Below the pieces are notes generated by a model. That model saw only the letters and a list, made by a program, of their open reading frames with translations, searched no databases and was not told the DNA's origin. A program made the translations under genes and the position numbers. DNA of 64,000 bases from Varibaculum cambriense (GTDB taxonomy: Bacteria; Actinomycetota; Actinomycetes; Actinomycetales; Actinomycetaceae), in assembly GCF_022133705.1 (NCBI RefSeq), contig NZ_JAKNHJ010000003.1, forward strand, positions 62,001 to 126,000, in the 5' to 3' direction. Below are positions 1 to 9,300 of the stretch, piece by piece; within the stretch, counting starts at the first letter, position 1, and each line of letters opens with the position of its first letter.

Positions 1-279
1 GTCTCCGGCTTCCACCCGCCCTTCGGCCTGGTAGCCGCGTTTTTTAAGGTGCGCTACAGCTTCGTCTACTACGGTTTGCGCGCTTTCGCGAATCGCATCA
101 TTGTCTACTACCGCGAATCCGGAATCCATGGACGCTGCCGTATAAGAGGGCAGCGCATAGGCACATAATACTTGCAGTTTCCCGCCGCTTTGCTTAGCGC
201 GCGCGCCCGCCCATTCCGCGGCCTCTAGGGACTCTGGGGAGCCGTCAACCCCCACTAAGATAGTTTCTGTTCCCGACAT
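1..279 (-). CDS. Universal stress protein (UspA family), C-terminus cut by window edge
   Basis: The 93 visible codons run from an ATG at 279 off the left edge. The protein begins MSGTETILVGVDGSPES, the typical first beta strand and loop of a Usp nucleotide-binding fold (V-G-V-D-G-S), and continues with the helix LEAAEWAGARAK. A purine-rich Shine-Dalgarno (AGAAGGGGG) lies just upstream. Usp proteins are small cytoplasmic ATP- or nucleotide-binding proteins induced by starvation and stress. The C-terminal G-x2-G-x9-G(S/T) motif would lie outside the window, so ATP binding and a possible second Usp domain cannot be judged. The family call is sure; the specific role is unknown. Confidence 0.85.
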   Translation of the reverse strand, partial: MSGTETILVGVDGSPESLEAAEWAGARAKQSGGKLQVLCAYALPSYTAASMDSGFAVVDNDAIRESAQTVVDEAVAHLKKRGYQAEGRVEAGD

Positions 280-475
280 GTCTGCGTCCCCCTTCTGCTG
301 CGCCCTTGCCTGCTTATTTCTATTTTATAGGCCGGAGGGCGGGTTTGCTCTGAAATGAACCCTGGTCGCGGGAAGGGGATGGAAAGGGACAGCTTTCGGT
401 GGAGCTTTTTTATTTTTTTTGAGGGTGCGCTTGGCTGGTTTTTGCGCTGGTTTCAGGGGTTTTGAGGGTGCGCGA

Positions 476-1435
476 TTATTTACGCGGTCGCGCTGTATGG
501 CGTGCTCGTTTGCGTTTTGCTGAGCCTTTAAATTTTTTCGCTCTTTGCGTGCGGGTTAACCTGCCGATTTGCGTGGGAGTATCTGTCTGGTCTGGAGTGG
601 TTTCTTCATCGCGTTTTTTACGGTCTTTTCGCAGGTAGCGAGCTACTATAACGCCTCCTATAGCCGAGATAATGATCGGGAGGATCATCCACCAACGCAA
701 CGCATCCCACCAGGTAGGGCCATCTTCGTTCATCGGGGGCGCTTCCTTAAGAGCGATACGCTCAGCGGTCACTACCAGCCGGTGCGTGTTCAAACCGTAA
801 GGAGTACAAGTAAACAAGGTCAAAATATCCTTACCAGCTTTAGGCTCGAACAACTCTAACTGGGTGGGTTTAATCACGTGGATAGCACGGACTTTATAAG
901 CCAGTTTCTTCCCCGCCACCTGCACATAAGCAATATCGCCGACCTTGACGTCCTGCAAGCCATCAAACAAACTAGCAGTCCTCATTCCCGAATGAGCAGT
1001 AAGTACCGCGTTAACTCCTTTACCCCCAACCGGAAGACCGGTACCAAAAAGATGCCCCGCACCACGAGCAATCGCGTCATCCTCGGTACCGTGCCGCACC
1101 GGAAGATCTATTTTCGCTGAGGGCACCACTAGCCGGCCCATCACATCCCCGGGCAAAGTCCTTAAATATTCCTGATACTCTTTAGACCCGGTTTTGGTCA
1201 TCTTATACAAATAGGGGTCAAGAATCGGGATACCCCGAATATTAGCGTTATACTCATGCGCCTGTTTAAGTAATGCCTGGGATTGATCGGGACGCACAGA
1301 AACCTGCTTCATTTCCTGCGCCTGCATCCTGGATATTTCCCCAATACGCACATTACCAACAAAAATAGCCACCACCGGATAAAGCAAAAGTAATGCTCCC
1401 AGCACCGTCAAAACAACAATCACAGCCTTACGCAT
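476..1435 (-). CDS. Class C sortase (pilin polymerase)
   Basis: A 319-aa membrane transpeptidase that joins pilin subunits. It would cleave the LPxTG-type motif of the pilin and link the Thr carboxyl to the pilin-motif lysine of the next subunit. Visible features are an N-terminal membrane segment (residues ~5-27), the class C lid motif D73-P74-Y75 in ILDPYLY, catalytic H148 in LTAHSG, catalytic C210 in TLFTC, and R219 in THRLVV. A C-terminal membrane segment (~250-266) is followed by a very basic tail. Both membrane anchors and the lid are characteristic of pilus sortases rather than housekeeping sortase A/E. The ATG at 1435 has a GGAGGG ribosome site 7 nt upstream. It lies downstream of the pilin gene, separated by about 320 bp with hairpins, so it may be transcribed separately or by read-through. 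Confidence 0.93.
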   Translation of the reverse strand: MRKAVIVVLTVLGALLLLYPVVAIFVGNVRIGEISRMQAQEMKQVSVRPDQSQALLKQAHEYNANIRGIPILDPYLYKMTKTGSKEYQEYLRTLPGDVMGRLVVPSAKIDLPVRHGTEDDAIARGAGHLFGTGLPVGGKGVNAVLTAHSGMRTASLFDGLQDVKVGDIAYVQVAGKKLAYKVRAIHVIKPTQLELFEPKAGKDILTLFTCTPYGLNTHRLVVTAERIALKEAPPMNEDGPTWWDALRWWMILPIIISAIGGVIVARYLRKDRKKRDEETTPDQTDTPTQIGRLTRTQRAKKFKGSAKRKRARHTARPRK

Positions 1436-1575
1436 CCCGGTTCCCTCCTCTCAAAACTGTAAACACTTCTCACCTGGCTACCCTGATATAACCCGGCTTT
1501 TTATTTGCCCCACCCCAGGGTATCGTCATCCACCTTAGAGCCGTTTATTCTTAGGCAGTTTTGCCCCTCTTGCCT

Positions 1576-1607
1576 GACAGGTTAACCCGCCTGCCGGTTA
1601 ACCTGTC
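1576..1607. promoter_or_regulatory. Perfect 12-bp inverted repeat upstream of the sortase gene
   Basis: GACAGGTTAACC (1576-1587) and its exact reverse complement (1596-1607) are separated by 8 nt. It lies about 140 bp upstream of the sortase start and downstream of the pilin gene. It could be an operator or an RNA hairpin; there is no T-tract to make it a terminator. The half-site AGGTTAACCCGCC recurs near 18749 between the DtxR gene and serC. Confidence 0.4.
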
Positions 1608-1632
1608 TGCCCGCTATTAGCCGATACCTATA

Positions 1633-1699
1633 ACGGGAAAAGCGTTTCCCGTATGAGGGCGCAAAGAAGGGGGCGGTGCAGTAACGTACACCGCCCCCT
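1633..1699 (-). terminator. Terminator hairpins behind the pilin gene
   Basis: Two hairpins follow the pilin stop codon on the minus strand. The stronger has an 11-bp GC-rich stem (AGGGGGCGGTG, 1668-1678, with 1689-1699) and a 10-nt loop, followed by TCTTTG on the minus strand. The second (ACGGGAAA, 1633-1640, with 1645-1652) has a 4-nt loop. Together they probably end or attenuate transcription of the adhesin-pilin mRNA before the sortase gene. The T-tract is weak, so read-through is plausible. Confidence 0.6.
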
Positions 1700-1754
1700 C
1701 TCTTTGGTCTTAGGGGCTATTGATCACTCTATTAGTAGTATTCCAAGACTTACG

Positions 1755-3329
1755 CTAGTCCTGGCGGCGCTTAACGGTTAGCACCACGCCAACAGACACT
1801 AGAATCAAGCCCAGAACCGAAACGAGCAAAATCCCCTGGGCACCGGTAAGCGGCAGACCCGGGTTCTTGTAGTTAGTAACCTGCACGAAGCTACCATCAC
1901 CTGCTTTAGCAGTATTTAGATCAACAACCGTGCCCGCTTTCGTCAGCTTAAATTCAATTGCCTGCGGCAAAAGCTGATAGCCCTTCGGCGCGGTTTTCTC
2001 TACCAAACAATAAGGAACCTGATCGCCTTCAGCTACAGCCTCCCCATCAATCCAGTTAGTCAACTGCAAATCAGAGATCTTCACTAAACCATCAGCACCA
2101 GTGGCTTCCGAGGTCTTGATAACAGGCCCCAACTTAGTCAAATCAGAGCAGCTCTTAGTAGCAGCATCAGCCAAGTGCACAGTGAAAACAGCACCCGCCA
2201 AGGCGGCACCATCTTTATCAACCTTCTTAATCACGATATCACCGTGTTTGGTGACAACCTCCGGAGAAGTGATCGGCTTACCGTTATCTTCCGAGTACTT
2301 ATTCGGGAACAACTGACCGGTGTTCTTAGTCAAACCATCAGCCGGAACACTCTTCAGCTTCACATGCAAAGTAACCTCGATATCAGTACCCGCAGCGATA
2401 GTATCCAGACCAGTACCCTTGAAAGCCACCGTAACCGTAGTACGCTCCGGATCACCAGCTTTAGTGGTGGTGGCATCAAAATCAGTGGTGTCAGCCCCGG
2501 CAATCTTGGCGGTAGTCTTTACATACTCCACATTAGCCGGCAACTGGTCAACAATCTTGTAAACCCCACCCAAGTCAGCGGCATTCATCTTCCCGTCACC
2601 ATTGGCGTCAGCACCAGTAGACTTGGTAGACAAGACGTACTTAAACTCATTGGCAGTACCTGTAACCCCCTCAGGCAAAGTAGTAACACCCTTGTCTACA
2701 ACCTTCTTATCCAGGGTGTTTTCCTGGTTCTTCGGGTAAACATGCACATCGGCATTCCAAGCCGTACCCTCAGGGTTAGTCATCGGCAAAGTAACTGCGA
2801 AAGGAGCAATCGGAGTAATCTTGTCCTTCTTAACCTCTTTATCAGCAGCCTTAATCGTGCCTGAGCCTTCTAGATCCTCAACCACGACATACAGGCCGCG
2901 TTCTACATCAGCAAAATTAGCTTCACCATTAGCGCCTGTCGTCTTAGTAGTCGGGGTAGCAGCCAACTTATAAGTGGTGCCTCCAACCGTAATACCCGTG
3001 GTAACTACATCATCCTTCAGGGGAACCGCAGCGATTTCTTGAGCCAGTTTCAAACCATCATTAGTAGAAACGTCAACGCCCTCAACCCTGTACAGCTTAA
3101 AATTAACCCCCTCCAAAGGAGTTTTACCAGTAAGCTCGCCAGCATCAATCGCGGTACCATCATGCTTCAAATTTGTAGTCGCACCCAGATACTTATGCAC
3201 CGTCAAGGATGCTTTCTCCGGCTGAGATGTACCAAGTATAGTATCAGCGCTGGCGGCGCCAACACCTGCCAGGCCCATAAAGGCCATCACCATGCCAGTC
3301 AGCATGGCCAGTAACTTTTTCTTACTCAC
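1755..3329 (-). CDS. Major pilus shaft subunit (SpaA/FimA-like isopeptide-forming pilin)
   Basis: A 524-aa secreted pilin. A signal peptide occupies residues 1-28 (cleavage near AASA-DT). A pilin motif, WNADVHVYPK, lies at residues 191-200 with K200 as the likely sortase acceptor lysine. There is a C-terminal Cna_B-like domain with an E-box variant (EKTAPKGYQLL), an LPLTG sorting motif at 492-496, a hydrophobic segment and a KRRQD tail. Such pilins form chains through sortase C and are stiffened by internal Lys-Asn bonds. The start is GTG at 3329, with a GAAAGGAAG ribosome site, overlapping the stop of the tip-adhesin gene by 4 nt (GTGA), so the two are translationally coupled. The order tip / shaft / sortase matches fimQ-fimP-srtC type clusters of oral Actinomyces. 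Family assignment is firm; the receptor is unknown. Confidence 0.92.
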   Translation of the reverse strand: MSKKKLLAMLTGMVMAFMGLAGVGAASADTILGTSQPEKASLTVHKYLGATTNLKHDGTAIDAGELTGKTPLEGVNFKLYRVEGVDVSTNDGLKLAQEIAAVPLKDDVVTTGITVGGTTYKLAATPTTKTTGANGEANFADVERGLYVVVEDLEGSGTIKAADKEVKKDKITPIAPFAVTLPMTNPEGTAWNADVHVYPKNQENTLDKKVVDKGVTTLPEGVTGTANEFKYVLSTKSTGADANGDGKMNAADLGGVYKIVDQLPANVEYVKTTAKIAGADTTDFDATTTKAGDPERTTVTVAFKGTGLDTIAAGTDIEVTLHVKLKSVPADGLTKNTGQLFPNKYSEDNGKPITSPEVVTKHGDIVIKKVDKDGAALAGAVFTVHLADAATKSCSDLTKLGPVIKTSEATGADGLVKISDLQLTNWIDGEAVAEGDQVPYCLVEKTAPKGYQLLPQAIEFKLTKAGTVVDLNTAKAGDGSFVQVTNYKNPGLPLTGAQGILLVSVLGLILVSVGVVLTVKRRQD

Positions 3330-6300
3330 TTTCTCTTCCTTTCAAATAGAGTAAACACAATAGCAATCCCTAACACCAGACACCCAAGAAGCAACACTTC
3401 TAAAGCACCGGCATATCCCGACAAGGGAAGCTTCCCCTCCGGGTAGTTAGTAACGGTCAGGGATCCATTCCCGCCACTAACAGTATTTACATTTCCTTTT
3501 TCACTGGAAACGGTCACTTTCTCGTTACCATCAACCGTGAACTTCACCGGCTGCGGCGACAAAGCATAACCCCGATTCGTTTGGGTTTCCCGCAAGGTGT
3601 ACTCCTGTCCAGGCAACACCTTAAACTTAACCTTGCCATCCTTCCCAGTAGTCAGGGTCTGCGTGTCCCCACTATCTCCCTCGCGGGAAAGCTCAAACAC
3701 CACGCCAGACAGAGCCTCGCCCTCATCCGAGACCTTGTTAAGCTCGATCTCAACCTCCGCGCGCTGGTTATAACGCACAAACGTCACTGTCGGATTATCA
3801 CCGGTCAAAGTAACCTTCGAGACCTGATCCGATACCAGGTAACCGTCTGGAGCCTTGGTTTCCTGCACGGCGTATTCCTTACCGAAATCGAGACCAGTAA
3901 AGGTAGCCAGACCCACCTCGTTAGTAACCAGCTTCTGGGTAGACCCGTCAGGCTTGGTCAAAGTGAACTCCGCACCCGCCAAGGCTTTACCAGTTTCTTT
4001 CGATAGCTTCGAAACCGTGATCCGGCCGGTGTCCTTAGTGTTAGGCACCTCCATAGTGATCAAACCGGTAAACCCATCCAACAGGGCATAATCAGAAACC
4101 TTTACTGATACCGCGTTAGACTTCGCCACGTAACCGGTAGGAGCCGTGATTTCTTTCAGCTTGTAGATCTTATCCGGATCCAGCTTCACCGTAGTAGGTA
4201 GCTCTACCAGGCCATCATCACCGGTAGTAAGGCCGCTAGCGACCTCGGTAGTCTCGTCCTCTTCAAAGAGGGTGAACTTGGCGCCAGACAGCGGGATCAC
4301 CACATCGAAAGTGCCCGCCACTTTACCAGGGACTTTCACCGCACCCGGGGTGCCCGACACCACTTTATCGGCAGCGTCCTCATCAATCGCCTTCACCAAG
4401 GGTTCATATTTGAAGACCCGCAAGCGGGAAGGATTATTATTGGCCGTCCAGGTGAACTGCTGCGCTTTATAATCATCAACCACGAATTCATATTGCGCAT
4501 TCGGGTCCACAAAATACCCTTCCGGGGCTTTCAGCTCTTTCACCTGGTAAATACCGCCAGAAAGACCGGTGAACTCTGCTTGACCAGTATCACCAGTAGT
4601 TACTTTCTTGATCGGATCGGCCGGCCAAGAACCATCCGGGTTCTGTTTAAACAACCCAAACTCGGCGCCAGCAAGGAACCGGTCAGCACCCGCGTCAGTA
4701 TCCGCGGCTTTAGGGTCAACCTTGGTGACCACAATCGAGGACTCTTTCTTCGACTCCTCATTAGGAACCAACAACTCACTCTGCACTAGCAGTGCCTTAC
4801 CATCAGCATCCAAAAGCCGACCATCCGCGCCAACCTGGAAATACAATGGCTCACTATTCTTGATATAACCATCCGGAGCCTTAGTTTCTTGCAAGGTATA
4901 AACCTGATTAATCTCCAGATTATCTAAGATGACATTAGCAGCCGCGCCCCCGGTAGTCACCGACCTAACAAGCTCGCCAGTCCCCTTACCCTTATAAAGA
5001 TTAAAAGACGCACCAGCCTTAACCACGCCATCACCGCGCTGCCACTCGCCAAAGTCCTTGCCCTTACCAGCCATGCCCCGCACGCCCAACTTCGACAGCG
5101 ACACCGCGCCTTTATCGTTCTTGATCTGGCCATTAACTCCCAGCTTCAGATCCAGCCCGCGTAGGTTGGTACAAGTTGCTTGGCTACAACTAGTGATGGT
5201 GAAATCAATCGGAGCGATCGGCTGCAGGTGACGATCACCCGGATTCTCGGTTAAACGCCACTTACCAGCAGGAATGTTGTAGAACTTTACGTCACCATCA
5301 TCGTTAGAACGCACCGTGATCGGAGCGGAGTTCGGCACAGACATGGTGCCATCGTTCTGTAGCACCGGTTGCGGGGTGATCGTAAATTCAATACCCGCTA
5401 AAGGCTGACCGTTCTTATCCACTTTCTTAAACTCGGCGGTACCAGTAATCGGCTCAAGCGGATACCACTTGCCCATGTTGGTAACATCAGGCAGTTTAAT
5501 CTTGTAGGTGCCGGTAGTGGAATCATAATTGGTGGCATTAAAGTCGCTAGCCGACAGCATATATGCCTTATCGGTAACGGCATATCCCGTGGGAGCTTCG
5601 ATCTCTCGCACCGTCCAGCCCGGGGTGGCAGTCACGTTCGTGAACTTTACCTGGCCTTTAGAGTCAGAGATGGCGCTGGCTTGCAGCGCTCCCTCTTTAT
5701 CGTAGAGGCCGAATTTGGCTCCGGCGAGCAGTTTCTTCTGCGCTGTCTGGAATGGTTCAGCTTTGTATCCGTACTTGGTCAGCTCGATATTTACCGCCGG
5801 CGGCACCAGGGTGTTAATCACCGGGTTAGATTCCAGTTTGCCTTCGTGTGAACTATGCACACTCCAGAAATCATTGATTGCCTTTTTGCCCAAATGCTCT
5901 TGGGAACGCGGATTCGCACCCACCGGGCCAGCAATCATCGGTACCGTGATCCGTACTTCGCTGCTCGGCTGCTGCGGGTTGTTATTAGTAAATTTCAACC
6001 CCGTTACCGCCGGGCAGGGAGCGCTCTGCCAGTTGGCGCGATCTAGGTTATCTTTCGCGATACCCGTATCGCAGGTATAGAAGGTATTCCAACCGTTAGC
6101 TGCCGTACCATCTACCATTTCGAAGCTGATTTGCCCGCTGGGATCGTACTGGTTAATCAGGGTGGAACCGCTGCGGGCAGGGGTACCTGCCACTGGCAGT
6201 AAGTCATAGATCACCGGATTTTGCTCCGGATTAGTTCCGTAGCCGAGGCGAAGCTGATAATCGAATTTCGCTCCCCCGACAGTCTTGATCTCGGTAACCC

Positions 6301-9300
6301 AGGGCGCGTTTGGCTTGCGTTCCTTAATCCGCTTGTAGATATAGGTTTCATCCCCTACTGCGACTCGGGTAGTATTTTCCGCTCTCGACCACTTTCCGGA
6401 ACCGGCAATCGGGTTTTCCACCGTGGTTGCCCATCTGTCTTTGTTTTTGTCGCTCTTGTCTTCTGGATACTCAACATTGCCTTGAGCATGCACGAACGCT
6501 TCGTTAACGATGTCACCGTCGATAACACCCCTGGTAATAGTGGTCTCTAGCTGTCCCACACTGTATACCTGGCTGGGATCGGTGACCTGATCCGCTTGGA
6601 AACGAACCGCTACGCGTCCTGTCCCATTGAAGTTAGAAAGAATCTGGTAACGGGCTCCGGGCAGTTCCGCAAACGTTTTAGTCAGCGTCACCCGGTTAAC
6701 TTCCAACCCTCTAGGTAGCACATCTACCAGCTCAAAACCGGTTAAGGGGTCACCGTAATCGGTTTCTAGCTCCGCGCCTACGGTATAGGTACCGGTTTTA
6801 CCGGCGAGAGTTGCCTTGTCAAAAGTGTTGACTTTGCGAGCTTTAAGCTTCTTGCCCTCGGGCAATACCTTGATATGAGCCTCTTTAATACGTTTTCCGC
6901 CCTGTACCTTATTTCTGAGGTCGGCTTGGCACTTCAGCCCCTCGCAGAGGTTCTTATCCGGGTCACGCAGCTTGGTGTGAATCTTGGTAATAGTTTTTTG
7001 TCCTGGCTGCGTAGCCTTAACGCTGCTCCACCGCAACTGGATGTTCTGGTAGGAGGTGAGATCCTCCGGCAGATCGATCCGGTCAGTTCCCGTAATGCCC
7101 ATGGAATAAAGAACTTTATATTTATCCGGTTCGCCAGTGGGACTAATAATTTCTAGGGTGCCACCCACAAATACCGGGTCAGGGGTAATACCGGTGTACT
7201 GCAGACGGTCATCAAGGTCAAAGTCTCTAAGATTTAGGGTGACCGGGGTATCCGTAATGTTATTGGTCAGTACATTCCAATCGATTTCAAGAGAGCGATT
7301 TTGCTTAGTGTCGTAGATTACCGCGGCTCCATCACGGAAGTGCGGGCCAGCAGCAACCTTCGTTAGGGGAACCCCTGGAGGTGCAGTCTCCATCGGCTTA
7401 TAGAAGCTGAAGTTAGTATCTGCCGCCCCAGTAAGCAGTGGTTCCTTCGGACCTTGCTCCTCGGGAGTGAGGGTGAAATCGGCGTGGTTATCAATCCGTT
7501 TTTGTTTCTTTGCCCCCGGGAAATGCAACTTCAAGCTACCTAGACCGGAGCTCTCCGTATGCAGACGTTTTTCGGTATTGGTGTAGGTGAGGGTGAGCCC
7601 ATCTTTGCCTAGCTCCCACCCCGGGTTTTCAGAGGCCACGAACTGGGCGCGTGCCTGGGTTCCATCGGTCTTGGTGTATAGCGGCAACTGGTCAGTGATG
7701 GTGTAACCACGCACGTTCCGCATCAATTTCTTTACTCCGAAAGTAAAGGTGACCGCGTTTTTGCCAGAGGTGCTGACGTCTCCTTCCGGATCGTCATCGT
7801 AGTCCCTGCATACGGATAGATAACACCCTACTGTATCCTTCGTGAAAGAAGGTAGCGGATAGTATCCTTTAAGGTTCACCGGCCCCGGTTTAGATTCTGG
7901 ATGCGGGGTCAGCACATACTGCTTCCCGTCCGCGGCAGTATCAACCAATTCCGCTTTGACCGGGAAAACTGCGTCCGAGGCGGTGATCCGCTTCTTTATA
8001 CGCCAGTAGATAGGAATACTGGTACGCGTAGAGCTGTCGTAATTCGGCTTCAGCTTAACTTCCAGGACTCCCGGAGCAACTACTTTAACTGAGGTAAAGA
8101 ATTGGCTAGAAGTATTATCCCAATCCGCAACCTCTACCCGGGTAGGATCATAAGTTACCCGAATAACCCCATCCTTAACTACCGAGGTTCCAGCGTCCCC
8201 ACCATAGGTGAGGTCAACGCGCATATTATTACCGAATTCCTCTTCTAGCTCATTGGATTCGGGCCAGCCAGGCTGGTTTATTTTTCCTGTCAAATCCAGA
8301 CGCGCATACGAGCCCGTCATCTCTGCTGGAGCCTTCTGGTAACGGAAAACTATGTCCTTGTCGTTACCGTCTAGCTTAATGGTCTGGCTAGGAGGCAGCG
8401 AATAGCCTTCAATCATAGGCGGCACTAGCACATAATTCTGGTTGCTATCGCCCTCTTTACTGCTAATGGGGCGGTTTATTTCCGGTGCCAACGGCTGACC
8501 GGTTTCCTGATCAAGGTAGCGTACCCGCACCTGGGAATCGGTGAGGATAATGACGTCGTTACCATATCCAGTAGTGTATCCAGATACATTATTGGGGTTC
8601 TTACCAGACTCCGGTCGCAGATATATAGGCCCATTAAGACCGCCGTAGGTAGTATTAGAGCCCGCGCCGCCTTTACCCCAACCTACGCCTGAGAACATTT
8701 CTACTGCATGTTCTAGACGATCATACTGCTGACCGTCATAAACCAAGGGAGCATCCGGAACCGTAAATACCATTCCTCGCGGAATGTTCGAGGAAAAAGT
8801 ATCAGGATCGATGAAGTACAGATTACCAAGAGAATCCGGGAGAGCAGTGATATTATTCTTATTTTTCTCCCTATCTATATCCTTGGTCTGCGAGTTAGCA
8901 GTAGAATGCCCAAAAACGGTAGCACGAGGATCCCATCTGGATATAGGTGCTCCCCGCTCACGCCCACCTAAGATAGATATCTTGCCCCAAGAATCCGGTA
9001 TCGCCGTCAACTCATTATTGGCAAAAGCCCCATAGTGAATTTCTCTAACTTCACCCCAGGAACTGGGTAAAGCCTTTAGCCGATTGTCCAAGAAACTGTA
9101 CCTTCCGATTACAGTAATCTTGCCCCAAGAGGGTGGCAGAGAAACTATTTCATTGTTTAAGAACGCGCCACGGGGAATCTGAGTAAAAGTATCCCAAGGA
9201 GCGGTCAGAGCAGTGATTTTATTATCTTTGAAACTCTCGGCGCCAATAGTAGTAACACTACCCCACGAATCCGGCAGACCGGTGAGGGCGTTACCCATAA

